Positions 33,482 to 43,330 are shown, counted from the first letter of the stretch. The stretch: 64,000 nt of DNA from Bacteroides sp. MSB163 (GCF_036416795.1 NZ_CP143867.1:4952001-5016000); one strand, 5' to 3'. Translations and numbers: made by a program. Notes: generated by a model from the sequence alone, not told the origin.

Positions 33482-35689
33482 ATGAGCATCAGAAAACGAA
33501 TGAATGTATTGTTTGGAACGTTACTGCTGACCGGCAGTCTGTTTTCACAAAATGTATGCGTATCTACCCCTGAAACCTCTCTGGTACTCTCGGCACCTGT
33601 CGGTGGTGAGCTGAAACATGTATACTATGGAGATAAACTCTCGGAGGTAGATTTGCAGAATATAAATCTTACAGGAACTCCGGACATGCCCGCTTATCCT
33701 GTGTATGGACTTAACTGTCCCGGAGAATCCGCTTTAGCCGTAAAACATGCCGACGGCAACATGACTTTGCAGATGGAAATCGTACAGGTAAAAACGAGCA
33801 AGGAAGGAAATGCGGAGATCACTGCCATCGAACTGAAAGACAAGGTATATCCTTTCTATGTAAACGTGTATTATAAAGCCTATCAAGATGCAGATGTCAT
33901 CGAGACATGGACAGAAATCCGACATCAGGAAAAGAAACCGGTTTTACTCAATCAGTTTGCCTCTGCCTTCTTACCTATTCGTCGGGGCGATGTCTGGCTA
34001 TCTCATCTTTACGGATCATGGGCGAACGAGGGACGTTTATGTCAAGAGGCATTGGAACCCGGCATGAAAGTAATAAAGAATAAGGACGGAGTACGAAACT
34101 CGCACACCTCGCATGCCGAAGTCATGTTCTCACTGGATGGAAAGCCACAGGAAAATACGGGTTGTGTCATTGGCGCCGCCCTCTGTTATAGTGGCAACTA
34201 CAAACTGCGCATTGATACGCACGACGATGAATATCATCGGTTCTTTGCCGGAATCAACGAAGAAAATTCAGCTTACTCATTAAAGAAAGATGAGATTTTC
34301 CGTACTCCCGAACTTGCTTTAACTTACAGTAATGAAGGATTAAGCGGAAGTAGCCGGAACTTCCATCGCTGGGCGCGCCTGCACAAATTGGCTCACGGCA
34401 CTATTCCCCGCAAGATTTTGCTGAATAGCTGGGAAGGTGTCTACTTCGACATTAACCAGACGGGGATGGATCAGATGATGAATGATATCGCTTCCATGGG
34501 TGGTGAACTGTTCGTGATGGATGACGGTTGGTTTGGCGACAAATATCCGCGTAAGAATGACAGTTCTTCTCTTGGAGACTGGGTAGTGGATAAGAATAAG
34601 TTACCCAATGGCATTGATGGTCTGCTGAAAGACGCACAAAAGAACGGTATCAAGTTTGGCATCTGGATAGAGCCGGAAATGGCCAACACGACCAGTGAAC
34701 TTTATGAGAAACATCCGGACTGGGTGATTAAGGCTCCCGAACGTGACGTGGTGCAGGGACGTGGTGGTACACAAGTAGTGCTGGATCTTGCCAATCCGCA
34801 GGTACAAGAATTTGTCTTCAAGATTGTAGATGATCTTATGAGTAACTACCCGGAAATCGACTACATCAAATGGGATGCCAATATGTCCATCTTAAACCAT
34901 GGTTCCAATTATCTGACGAAAGACAATCAAAGCCACATGTATATTGAATTCCACCGTGGCTTTGAGAAAATATGCCAGCGAATACGCGCTAAATATCCGG
35001 ACCTTACCATACAGGCTTGCGCCAGCGGCGGTGGTCGTGCCAACTATGGCATCCTACCCTACTTCGATGAGTTTTGGGTAAGTGATAATACGGATGCCCT
35101 GCAACGTGTCTATATGCAATGGGGAACTTCGTATTTCTTCCCAGCCATTGCCATGGCATCGCATATCAGTGCCGCTCCCAACCACCAGACTTTCCGCACC
35201 ATTCCTTTAAAATATCGCATTGACGTAGCGATGAGTGGTCGCCTGGGTATGGAAATACAACCAAAGAATATGACAGAGGAAGAGAAGGCACTTTGTAAGA
35301 ATGCCATCGCTGAATATAAAACGATCCGTCCGGTGGTGCAACTGGGTGATATCTATCGTTTGATGTCTCCGTATGATAAGTTGGGAGTAGCTTCTATGAT
35401 GTATGTAACGCCCGAGAAGGATAAGTCGGTGTTCTATTGGTGGAAGACAGAACACTTTGTCAACCAGCATCTGCCACGAGTGAAAATGGCAGGACTCTCT
35501 CCCGATAAACTTTACAAAGTGCATGAACTGAACCGGATAGATAATGATCCTCTGAGTTTTGAGGGAAAGACATTCAGTGGTGCTTATCTGATGGCGAATG
35601 GTTTGGAGATACCTTATAATCATAAGGTGGATTATCATAAGCAGAATGATTATTCAAGCAGAGTGCTTTATCTGGAAGAGGTGAAATAG
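33482..35689 (+). CDS. GH36 alpha-galactosidase, exported
   Basis: A 735-residue glycoside hydrolase that removes terminal alpha-galactose from raffinose-family oligosaccharides or galactomannan. The ATG at 33482 starts a signal peptide (MSIRKRMNVLFGTLLLTGSLFS), so an in-frame ATG 90 codons earlier is not used. A beta-sandwich N-domain is followed by the catalytic barrel, with DDGWFGDKYPRKND near residue 344, the nucleophile Asp in YIKWDANMS at residue 465 and the acid/base Asp in SDNTDA at residue 535, both present. It is a single gene, not part of the SusC/D pair at 52-57 kb. The substrate in vivo is unknown. Confidence 0.92.
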   Translation: MSIRKRMNVLFGTLLLTGSLFSQNVCVSTPETSLVLSAPVGGELKHVYYGDKLSEVDLQNINLTGTPDMPAYPVYGLNCPGESALAVKHADGNMTLQMEIVQVKTSKEGNAEITAIELKDKVYPFYVNVYYKAYQDADVIETWTEIRHQEKKPVLLNQFASAFLPIRRGDVWLSHLYGSWANEGRLCQEALEPGMKVIKNKDGVRNSHTSHAEVMFSLDGKPQENTGCVIGAALCYSGNYKLRIDTHDDEYHRFFAGINEENSAYSLKKDEIFRTPELALTYSNEGLSGSSRNFHRWARLHKLAHGTIPRKILLNSWEGVYFDINQTGMDQMMNDIASMGGELFVMDDGWFGDKYPRKNDSSSLGDWVVDKNKLPNGIDGLLKDAQKNGIKFGIWIEPEMANTTSELYEKHPDWVIKAPERDVVQGRGGTQVVLDLANPQVQEFVFKIVDDLMSNYPEIDYIKWDANMSILNHGSNYLTKDNQSHMYIEFHRGFEKICQRIRAKYPDLTIQACASGGGRANYGILPYFDEFWVSDNTDALQRVYMQWGTSYFFPAIAMASHISAAPNHQTFRTIPLKYRIDVAMSGRLGMEIQPKNMTEEEKALCKNAIAEYKTIRPVVQLGDIYRLMSPYDKLGVASMMYVTPEKDKSVFYWWKTEHFVNQHLPRVKMAGLSPDKLYKVHELNRIDNDPLSFEGKTFSGAYLMANGLEIPYNHKVDYHKQNDYSSRVLYLEEVK

Positions 35690-35697
35690 TATTTATC

Positions 35698-35798
35698 GAT
35701 AATTTAATGAAGAACTAAGAATGAAGAATGAAGAATTTGGCTGCGCTATGCAAGCATGCCGCAAGGTAATTCTTCATTCTTCATTTCGCTAAATTATC
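35698..35798. repeat. Large imperfect palindrome downstream of GH36 gene
   Basis: A perfect 17-bp stem (35721-35737 with 35768-35784) lies inside a wider one that starts at 35698-35706 and pairs with 35790-35798. The central 30 bases hold shorter TGCG/CGCA pairs. The arms are made of repeats of GAATGAA. The structure lies between GH36 and the AddA gene and may end GH36 transcription. It may also be one of the repeated snap-back elements of Bacteroides. Confidence 0.75.
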
Positions 35799-35865
35799 AT
35801 TTAACTCATAACCCTACAGAAACAAATTAATTCCCACCAATCCCCAATAATTTCACATTTTTGCG

Positions 35866-35873
35866 TATGTTTG
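35866..35873 (+). promoter_or_regulatory. -7 box of the AddA-like gene
   Basis: TATGTTTG matches TAnnTTTG. Start near 35880, which excludes the TTG at 35871 and supports the ATG at 35901. Confidence 0.55.
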
Positions 35874-35900
35874 TACAAAAGTTCAATCCAGCAAATCTAC

Positions 35901-38900
35901 ATGGAATTATTAGTATATAAAGCCTCAGCCGGCTCAGGAAAGACATTCACCCTTGCTGTAGAGTATATCAAACACCTGATACTGAATCCAAGGGCTTATC
36001 GGCAAATACTGGCCGTAACTTTTACCAATAAAGCTACGGCAGAAATGAAAGAACGTATTCTGCAACAACTTTACGGTATCTGGTTAAGTGATCCGGCATC
36101 AGAGCCCTACCTGAACCGTATCCGGGAAGATTTACAACAGAAAAACTTATCTGACTCTGACATCCGTCGGGCAGCGGGAACAGCATTGCAATACATGCTG
36201 CATGATTACAGCCGTTTTCGTGTAGAAACCATCGACTCCTTCTTCCAGTCCGTAATGCGCAATCTGGCACGGGAACTGGAACTAAGTCCGAACCTGAATA
36301 TAGAACTGAACAACGCCGACGTACTGAGCGATGCCGTGGACAGCCTCATAGAAAAACTGACGCCCTCCTCCCCTGTCCTGGCTTGGTTGCTGGATTATAT
36401 CAACGAGCGCATTGCCGACGACAAACGCTGGAATGTATCCGACGAGATCAAGCGATTCGGCTGGAATATATTCGACGAAGGTTACATAGAACGCGGTGAA
36501 GGGCTCCGGCAACAACTGAAAGAACCGGATATAATCAAACTGTACCGTAATGTGTTGCGGGAAATGGAGACCGAGGCTCTGGAACAAATGAAAAGCTTCT
36601 ACGACCAGTTCATCGGAGAATTGGAATCACATGCACTCACCGCCGAAGACCTGAAAGGCGGAACGCGAGGCATAGGCAGTTATTTCCGTAAATTGCGTGA
36701 CGGGCGGTTATCGGATAAAGATGTGCTGAACGCCACTCTGAAAAACAGCTTGGATGACGCAAAGAATTGGGCCACCAAAACTTCAACCCGAAAGAATGAC
36801 ATCATCCACCTGGCAGAAACAAGTCTGCTTCCTTTATTGCAGGATGCAGAAACATTCAGACCTCGCAACAACAAGACCGTAAACAGTTGCCGGTTATCAC
36901 TGCAACACCTGAACAAATTGCAATTGCTTGCCCACATTGACGAAGAAGTACGGGAGCTGAACCGCGAACATAACCGTTTCCTGTTGTCAGACACCAACGC
37001 CTTGCTCCATAACCTGGTACGGGATGGAGACTCTTCATTCGTATTCGAGAAAATCGGTGCCAATATCCGGAACGTAATGATCGATGAATTCCAGGACACC
37101 AGCCGGATGCAATGGGATAACTTCAAAATATTATTGCTCGAAGGTCTTTCACAAGGAGCCGACAGCTTGATTGTAGGTGACGTGAAACAATCCATTTACC
37201 GTTGGCGAAACGGAGACTGGGGAATATTGAATGCACTGGGTACCAAAAAAACACCTATTCCCTACCCTGTACGTGTAGAAACTTTAAAGACAAACCGTCG
37301 AAGCGAAACAAATATCATCCGCTTCAACAACAGTTTGTTTACGGCCGCAGTGGAGTACCTGAATATGCTCCATCTGAAAGAATTACAGGAAGATTGCCGC
37401 CCGTTGCAGCAAGCTTATGCCGACGTGGCACAGGAATCTCCACGAACCGAAGCCAAAGGATACATCAAGGCAACTTTCCTGGAACCGGACGAAGAACACG
37501 ATTATACGGATCTGACCATCATCTCTTTAGGCGAAGAAGTACAGAGACTACTGGCTGCCGGTGTAAAATTAAACGATATCACCATCCTCGTTCGCAAGAA
37601 TAAAAACATTCCTCCCATTGCCGATTACTTCGACAAAACAATGCATCTGCCTATTGTTTCAGACGAAGCTTTCCGGCTGAATGCTTCACAAGCATTGTGC
37701 ATGTTGATGGATGCTTTACGTTACCTTTCCAATCCTGATGATAAAGTAGCAAGAGCCTCGTTAATTATAAATTACGAATTACAGATTACGAAAGGAAGCA
37801 AAGAAGAGCGAATTGCGAAGGAAGGAGCAAATACGCCTGAAACGAAGTGGGACGATATACTAACTTCCCGACCTGAAGATGTATTGCCCGAGGCATTCGT
37901 CAACCGCATAGAACCTCTCCGTCTAATGCCATTATACGAATTACTGGAAGAACTGTTCAGCCTGTTTGAGATGAACCGGATCAAAGAACAGGATGCATAT
38001 CTCTTTTCTTTTTTCGATGCCGTGACGGAATACCTGCAAAACAACTCATCGGATCTGGATGTATTTATCCGCTATTGGGACGAAACCTTATGTAACAAAA
38101 CAATCCCCAGCGGAGAAATGGATGGCATTCGTATCCTTTCCATTCACAAGTCAAAAGGACTGGAATTCCATACCGTCTTAATCCCCTTTTGCGACTGGAA
38201 GTTGGAGAATGAGACCAATAATCAATTAATATGGTGCTCACCTTCCGAATCACCTTTCAGCGCGCTCGACATTGTTCCGGTCAATTATTCCTCTACCATG
38301 GCAGAATCAGTATACAGGCAAGAGTATCTTAACGAACGTCTGCAACTTTGGGTGGATAACCTGAATCTGCTCTATGTAGCATTTACCCGTGCCGGAAAGA
38401 ATCTCATCCTTTGGAGTAAAAAAGGCCAGAAAGGAACAATGTCCGAGCTGCTTGCCAATGCACTGCCACACGTGGCCGCCCGGGAAGGTAATGAAAACTG
38501 GGACGAGGAAGAACCTTACGAAAGCGGAATGCTCTGCCCATCGGAAGATACCAAACCGACAACGACCGCCAAAACCTCAGTCAACCGCCTTGCTCAAAAG
38601 CCAGACAAGCTCCCGGTACACATGGAGAGCATGAGGCATGAAATCGAATTCCGGCAGTCAAACCGTTCAGCCGATTTCATTCAGGGAGTTGACGAAGATG
38701 AATCGGACAATCGCTTCATAAACCGGGGACGCTTGCTGCATACTCTTTTCTCAGCCATTGAAACAGAAGAGGACATCGACAACGCCATCGACCAACTTAT
38801 ATTCGAAGGCATCATCGGCAAACCGGAAACAGAAAATGAAATCCGGGAACTGACACGGCATGCCTTTTCCATTCCCCAAGTGCAGGACTGGTATTCGGAA

Positions 38901-39152
38901 GACTGGCAATTGTTCAACGAGTGCGACATCATCTGGCAAGAAAAAGGGGAACTCCGAACCCGCCGACCGGACCGCGTCATGATGCGCGACAACGAAATTG
39001 TTGTCGTGGACTTCAAATTCGGAAAACAGAACAAGAAATATAATAAGCAAGTGCAGGGATATATGCAACTGCTCACACGCATGGGATACCCGAAAGAGAA
39101 CATAAAAGGATACCTGTGGTACGTAGAAGAAGATTTAATAGAAAAAGTATAA
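35901..39152 (+). CDS. addA: AddA/RecB-like helicase-nuclease
   Basis: A 1083-residue SF1 helicase with a C-terminal nuclease, part of a RecBCD/AddAB-type double-strand-break repair complex. Walker A is ASAGSGKTFTLAVEYI near residue 8, and VTFTNKATAEMKERIL follows. Motif II is MIDEFQDTSRMQWDN, motif VI is LLYVAFTRAGKNLIL. The nuclease site is RRPDRVMMRDNEIVVVDFKFGK with QVQGYMQLL, the RecB-family pattern. It should work with the AddB-like protein at 40.4-43.3 kb. A stretch near residue 620-650 (SLIINYELQITKGSKEER) is encoded by intergenic-type repeats and looks like a recent insertion. Confidence 0.88.
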   Translation: MELLVYKASAGSGKTFTLAVEYIKHLILNPRAYRQILAVTFTNKATAEMKERILQQLYGIWLSDPASEPYLNRIREDLQQKNLSDSDIRRAAGTALQYMLHDYSRFRVETIDSFFQSVMRNLARELELSPNLNIELNNADVLSDAVDSLIEKLTPSSPVLAWLLDYINERIADDKRWNVSDEIKRFGWNIFDEGYIERGEGLRQQLKEPDIIKLYRNVLREMETEALEQMKSFYDQFIGELESHALTAEDLKGGTRGIGSYFRKLRDGRLSDKDVLNATLKNSLDDAKNWATKTSTRKNDIIHLAETSLLPLLQDAETFRPRNNKTVNSCRLSLQHLNKLQLLAHIDEEVRELNREHNRFLLSDTNALLHNLVRDGDSSFVFEKIGANIRNVMIDEFQDTSRMQWDNFKILLLEGLSQGADSLIVGDVKQSIYRWRNGDWGILNALGTKKTPIPYPVRVETLKTNRRSETNIIRFNNSLFTAAVEYLNMLHLKELQEDCRPLQQAYADVAQESPRTEAKGYIKATFLEPDEEHDYTDLTIISLGEEVQRLLAAGVKLNDITILVRKNKNIPPIADYFDKTMHLPIVSDEAFRLNASQALCMLMDALRYLSNPDDKVARASLIINYELQITKGSKEERIAKEGANTPETKWDDILTSRPEDVLPEAFVNRIEPLRLMPLYELLEELFSLFEMNRIKEQDAYLFSFFDAVTEYLQNNSSDLDVFIRYWDETLCNKTIPSGEMDGIRILSIHKSKGLEFHTVLIPFCDWKLENETNNQLIWCSPSESPFSALDIVPVNYSSTMAESVYRQEYLNERLQLWVDNLNLLYVAFTRAGKNLILWSKKGQKGTMSELLANALPHVAAREGNENWDEEEPYESGMLCPSEDTKPTTTAKTSVNRLAQKPDKLPVHMESMRHEIEFRQSNRSADFIQGVDEDESDNRFINRGRLLHTLFSAIETEEDIDNAIDQLIFEGIIGKPETENEIRELTRHAFSIPQVQDWYSEDWQLFNECDIIWQEKGELRTRRPDRVMMRDNEIVVVDFKFGKQNKKYNKQVQGYMQLLTRMGYPKENIKGYLWYVEEDLIEKV
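37763..37793 (+). repeat. Low-complexity repeat inside the AddA coding region
   Basis: An array of AATTACGA-like words runs in frame through the coding sequence. It encodes IINYELQIT. Similar words are normally intergenic. It is followed by a Lys/Glu-rich stretch before the frame regains the family pattern at ILTSRPEDVLPEAF. Confidence 0.6.
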
Positions 39153-39158
39153 AGAATC

Positions 39159-39866
39159 ATGGTACGAGGAAAGCAAACTTGCAAAATATTAAAAGACATT
39201 CGTCGGCAAATTGCCGAAGCAAATGATATCGAATATATCACTTCCGAATGTCAATATAAAGGAGATTGTATAGGCACATGTCCCAAATGCGAGGCAGAAG
39301 TGCAGTATCTGGAGCAACAACTGGCACGTAAACACATGGCAGGAAAAGCGATTACCATACTTGGAATATCCGCGGGATTGGCAACAATGATACCACAACC
39401 TGCCTGTGCAGAGCCGATCCATTCCGAAGCTCCGCATGGTTATTATATAGTAACTCCGGAAATACAGGAAAAACCGGTTATAAGAGTCCTCCCACCGGAC
39501 TCTCTCGTACAGGAGGTTATCGCGAAAGATACTACAATATATGGTACAAATGAATATGATGCACCGGATACAATGCCCGAATTTCCCGGAGGCATGGCTG
39601 CACTGATGCAATTCATAAGCAAAAAATTAGACCTGAAACTTCCCATTTATCAAGGTAACGGAACTCAAGGACGAACCACAGTCAGATTTGTCATCGAAAA
39701 GGATGGGAGTATCACAAATGCCAGAATCCTCAGAGGCATTGATCCGTATTTAGATAAAGAGGCTCTGCGCGTAGTCAGGGAATTCCCCAAATGGAAACCC
39801 GGTACGGTAGCGGGACAACCCGTACGCGTGGAATATACCGTCCCGGTCATGTTTCGATTGCAGTAG
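39159..39866 (+). CDS. TonB-like protein with N-terminal four-cysteine module
   Basis: A 235-residue protein in two parts. Residues 1-60 form a small soluble module with Cys8 and a C31-x5-C37-x3-C41-x2-C44 cluster (ECQYKGDCIGTCPKCE), which suggests a metal or iron-sulphur site. A membrane segment follows (AGKAITILGISAGLATM), then a periplasmic region ending in a TonB C-terminal domain (GRTTVRFVIEKDGSITNARI, WKPGTVAGQPVRVEYTVPVM). It may carry energy to outer-membrane receptors. The Cys module facing the cytosol is unusual for TonB proteins. Its first 120 bases are nearly identical to those of the next gene. It starts six bases after the addA stop. Confidence 0.8.
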   Translation: MVRGKQTCKILKDIRRQIAEANDIEYITSECQYKGDCIGTCPKCEAEVQYLEQQLARKHMAGKAITILGISAGLATMIPQPACAEPIHSEAPHGYYIVTPEIQEKPVIRVLPPDSLVQEVIAKDTTIYGTNEYDAPDTMPEFPGGMAALMQFISKKLDLKLPIYQGNGTQGRTTVRFVIEKDGSITNARILRGIDPYLDKEALRVVREFPKWKPGTVAGQPVRVEYTVPVMFRLQ

Positions 39867-39896
39867 ATATAAGGGCAATTATAAATCAGAATAATC

Positions 39897-40388
39897 ATGG
39901 TACGAGGAAAGCAAACTTGCAAGATATTAAAAGACATTCGCCGGCAAATTGCCGAAGCAAATGATATCGAATATATCACTTCCGAATGTCAATATAAAGG
40001 AGATTGTACAGGCACATGTCCCAAATGTGAATCAGAAGTACGATATCTGGAACATCACCTGGAACGACGACGCATGGCGGGAAAAGCGATCACCCTATTA
40101 GGATTGTCCGCAGGGATTATTGCAATGAACGCCTGCGCCAACTCACCAGGCCAGTCAGCAAAGAACATCTCAGATATCAAACTTGAGTGTCAGAGCGTGT
40201 CGACGGATAAGGACTCACTCTTTTTAATCAAAGGTACAGTTACAGACAGTCTGACTCAAAAACCAATTGTCGGGGCCAATGTCTCTGAAAAAGAAACTAC
40301 AAATGGTACTCTAGCAGATGCGAATGGTGAGTTTACACTAATAGTTATCAAAAACAAAAGATTAAGATGCAAACTTTTCTTCAATTAG
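39897..40388 (+). CDS. Four-cysteine module protein with truncated carboxypeptidase-like domain
   Basis: A 163-residue protein. The first 60 residues repeat the module of the preceding gene, with the same Cys spacing (C31-x5-C37-x3-C41-x2-C44), and then a membrane segment (LLGLSAGIIAMNACAN) with a lipoprotein-like Cys. The rest begins a carboxypeptidase-regulatory-type beta domain (FLIKGTVTDSLTQKPIVGAN, ATNGT-like turn, ANGEFTL) but stops after about 45 residues with KRLRCKLFFN. A full domain is near 75-80 residues, so it looks cut off. Its end overlaps the addB start by 22 bases. A frameshift or deletion that joined it to addB is likely. Function is unknown. Confidence 0.7.
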   Translation: MVRGKQTCKILKDIRRQIAEANDIEYITSECQYKGDCTGTCPKCESEVRYLEHHLERRRMAGKAITLLGLSAGIIAMNACANSPGQSAKNISDIKLECQSVSTDKDSLFLIKGTVTDSLTQKPIVGANVSEKETTNGTLADANGEFTLIVIKNKRLRCKLFFN

Positions 40389-43264
40389 TTGCCCAAGATT
40401 TACACCAAAAGATAGGAAATGATCTTTCACGGGTCGCCATTGTTTTTCCGAACAAACGTGCCAGCCTTTTCTTCAACGAGCATTTGGCGGCACAAAGTGA
40501 CCGCCCTTTATGGTCTCCCGCTTACGTCAGCATCAGCGAACTGTTCCGACAGCTTTCTCCATGGAAGCTGGGCGACCCCATCCGCCTGGTTTGTGAACTC
40601 TATAAAGTTTTTCGTGAAGAAACCCGTAGTGAAGAAACACTCGATGATTTCTATTTCTGGGGAGAACTTCTTATCAGCGATTTCGATGATGTCGATAAAA
40701 ATCTTGTTGATGCCGACCGCCTGTTCTCCAATCTGCAAGACCTGAAAAATATCATGGATGATTACGACTTCCTTGACTCCGAACAGGAAGAAGCCATCCG
40801 TCAGTTCTTTCAAAACTTCTCCATCGAGCGACGCACACAACTGAAAGAGAAGTTCATCTCCTTGTGGGATAAATTAGGCGATATCTATCACTGCTACCGC
40901 GACAATCTCGCAGAACTCGGCATTGCTTACGAGGGCATGATGTATCGCTACGTCATGGAAGAACTGCAACCGGAAAAGCTGAAATATGACCGGTATGTTT
41001 TCGTTGGTTTCAATGTATTGAATAAAGTGGAAACCCGCTTTTTTGAGCGTCTGCGTGATGCCGGCAAAGCATTGTTCTATTGGGATTATGACTTGTTTTA
41101 TACCCGTTTACCCCGTGAGAAGACTCCGCCTTGCACACATGAAGCCGGCGAATTCATTCTCCGCAACCTGAAAATCTTCCCCAACGAACTACCCGAAACC
41201 GCATTCGATGTATTAAGACACCCTAAAAATGTACGTTTCATCTCCGCTCCTACCGAAAATGCACAGGCACGCTATTTGCCGGAATGGGTACGTTCCGTAA
41301 TGAAAAACGATCCATCGGGTACACCAACCCAGGAAAAAGAGAATGCTGTGGTACTTTGTAATGAATCTCTTTTATTACCCGTACTCCACTCCATACCATC
41401 GGAAGTAAAGAATGTCAATATCACGATGGGATTTCCGCTGGCACAGACCCCTGTATACAGTTTCATCAGTGCACTCATAGAACTGCAAACCAATGGCTAT
41501 CGCAGAGATACAGGACGTTATTCATACGAAGCCGTCCAGGCTGTATTGAAACATCCCTATACACGCCAATTGTCCCCCTCTGCAGAAAAACTGGAGAAAC
41601 AGCTGACAAAAGACAATCGCTTCTATCCCCTGCCTTCCGAATTGAAGCAAGATGGGTTTCTGGAACAGATATTCACTCCGCAGACCGGCATTTCAGCCCT
41701 CTGCCAATACCTGACGGATACACTTCGCGAAGTCTCCATCCTCTACCGGCAAGAACAGGAAACAGATGATATTTTCAATCAGCTTTACCGGGAGTCCTTA
41801 TTCAAGAGCTATACCCTCATCAACCGTCTGCTCAATCTTATCGACAGTGGAGAGCTAAATCTGCAAATCGACACATTAAAACGTCTTATTTGCCGCTTGC
41901 TTGCAACCTCTAATATCCCGTTCCACGGTGAACCCGCCATCGGTATGCAGGTAATGGGAGTGCTGGAAACACGTAACCTTGATTTCCGCAACCTCATCAT
42001 GCTCTCCCTCAACGAAGGTCAGCTGCCCAAAGCCAGTGGAGAATCATCCTTCATTCCTTACAATCTGCGGAAAGCTTTCGGCATGACCACCATCGAACAT
42101 AAGAATGCGGTCTATGCATATTACTTTTACCGACTGATACAACGCGCTGAAAATATCACCTTATTATATAATACATCTTCTGATGGACTGAACCGTGGAG
42201 AAATGTCCCGTTTCATGCTGCAATTTCTTGTTGAATCACCGCACGATATTTCACGCGAATATCTGGAAGCCGGACAATCTCCTCAAAGCGGCAGGGAAAT
42301 CCGTATAGAGAAAACACCGGAAATTATTGCGAGAATGTGTGAGAAATATAATCTCGTCCGCCATCCCAAAGCACTGTTCTCTCCTTCCGCTCTCAATGCT
42401 TATCTGGATTGCCGTTTGAAATTCTACTATCGTTATGTGGCCGGATTAAAAGCTCCCGATGAAGTAAGTGCTGAAATAGACTCCGCACTGTTCGGTACTA
42501 TTTTCCACCGCTCGGCCGAATTGGCATATAAGGATCTGACTGCGAATGGAAAAGAAATACGAAAAGAAGACCTGGAGCAACTGTTACGTAATGACGTGAA
42601 ATTACAGAATTATGTAGATACAGCTTTCAAAGAAGAGTTTTTCCACGTTCTCCCCACAGAAAGGCCTGAATATAATGGTACGCAACTTATTAATGCCAAA
42701 GTGATTGCATCCTATCTCCGCCAATTGTTGCGCAACGACCTGCAATATGCTCCTTTCGCCATGGAAGGCATGGAAGAACCGGTAAACGAGATCATGGAAA
42801 TAGAAACTCCACAAGGAAAACTGGCCCTGAACATTGGTGGTACCATCGACCGCATGGACAGTAAGGGCGATACCTTGCGTATTGTAGACTATAAAACCGG
42901 TGGCAGCCCCAAAACTCCCGAGAATATAGAGCAACTGTTCACTCCTGCCGACGGGCGTCCGAACTATATTTTCCAGACTTTCCTATACGCTTCCATCATG
43001 TGCCGTAAACAATCGTTGAAGGTTGCCCCTTCCCTGCTCTACATTCACCGTGCAGCATCGGAAACCTATTCTCCTGTAATTGAAATGGGGGAAGCACGCC
43101 AACCTAAAATACCGGTCAACAACTTCGCTTTCTATGAAGATGAGTTTCGCGAACGTCTGCAAAACCTCTTACAAGAAATATACAATCCGGAGGAACCCTT
43201 CACACAAACTGAAGATAAAAGGAAATGTGGGTTCTGTGATTTCAGAGACCTGTGCAGGCGCTAA
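40367..43264 (+). CDS. addB: AddB-like PD-(D/E)XK nuclease with Fe-S cysteines
   Basis: A 965-residue protein, the partner of the AddA-like helicase. The N-terminal half is a helicase-like domain that has lost most motifs (RVAIVFPNKRASLFFNEHL, with no Walker A). The nuclease domain near the C-terminus has TIDRMDSKGDTLRIVDYKTG. Four cysteines fit an AddB iron-sulphur site: one in NAYLDCRLKFYYR, and the C-terminal cluster KCGFCDFRDLC (C-x2-C-x5-C). It acts in end processing for homologous recombination. The ATG overlaps the preceding gene by 22 bases. In this cluster addA and addB are separated by two membrane-protein genes. Confidence 0.85.
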   Translation: MQTFLQLVAQDLHQKIGNDLSRVAIVFPNKRASLFFNEHLAAQSDRPLWSPAYVSISELFRQLSPWKLGDPIRLVCELYKVFREETRSEETLDDFYFWGELLISDFDDVDKNLVDADRLFSNLQDLKNIMDDYDFLDSEQEEAIRQFFQNFSIERRTQLKEKFISLWDKLGDIYHCYRDNLAELGIAYEGMMYRYVMEELQPEKLKYDRYVFVGFNVLNKVETRFFERLRDAGKALFYWDYDLFYTRLPREKTPPCTHEAGEFILRNLKIFPNELPETAFDVLRHPKNVRFISAPTENAQARYLPEWVRSVMKNDPSGTPTQEKENAVVLCNESLLLPVLHSIPSEVKNVNITMGFPLAQTPVYSFISALIELQTNGYRRDTGRYSYEAVQAVLKHPYTRQLSPSAEKLEKQLTKDNRFYPLPSELKQDGFLEQIFTPQTGISALCQYLTDTLREVSILYRQEQETDDIFNQLYRESLFKSYTLINRLLNLIDSGELNLQIDTLKRLICRLLATSNIPFHGEPAIGMQVMGVLETRNLDFRNLIMLSLNEGQLPKASGESSFIPYNLRKAFGMTTIEHKNAVYAYYFYRLIQRAENITLLYNTSSDGLNRGEMSRFMLQFLVESPHDISREYLEAGQSPQSGREIRIEKTPEIIARMCEKYNLVRHPKALFSPSALNAYLDCRLKFYYRYVAGLKAPDEVSAEIDSALFGTIFHRSAELAYKDLTANGKEIRKEDLEQLLRNDVKLQNYVDTAFKEEFFHVLPTERPEYNGTQLINAKVIASYLRQLLRNDLQYAPFAMEGMEEPVNEIMEIETPQGKLALNIGGTIDRMDSKGDTLRIVDYKTGGSPKTPENIEQLFTPADGRPNYIFQTFLYASIMCRKQSLKVAPSLLYIHRAASETYSPVIEMGEARQPKIPVNNFAFYEDEFRERLQNLLQEIYNPEEPFTQTEDKRKCGFCDFRDLCRR

Positions 43265-43268
43265 TAAA

Positions 43269-43311
43269 CAAAACAGACCGTCCGTTCACCTGGAACAGAC
43301 GGTCTGTTTTG
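43269..43311. terminator. Bidirectional terminator between addB and kinase gene
   Basis: A perfect 14-bp stem (43269-43282 with 43298-43311), followed by TTTTTCTTT on the plus strand and A-rich sequence on the minus strand side, separates two converging genes. Confidence 0.85.
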
Positions 43312-43330
43312 TTTTTCTTTATTGTATCAT

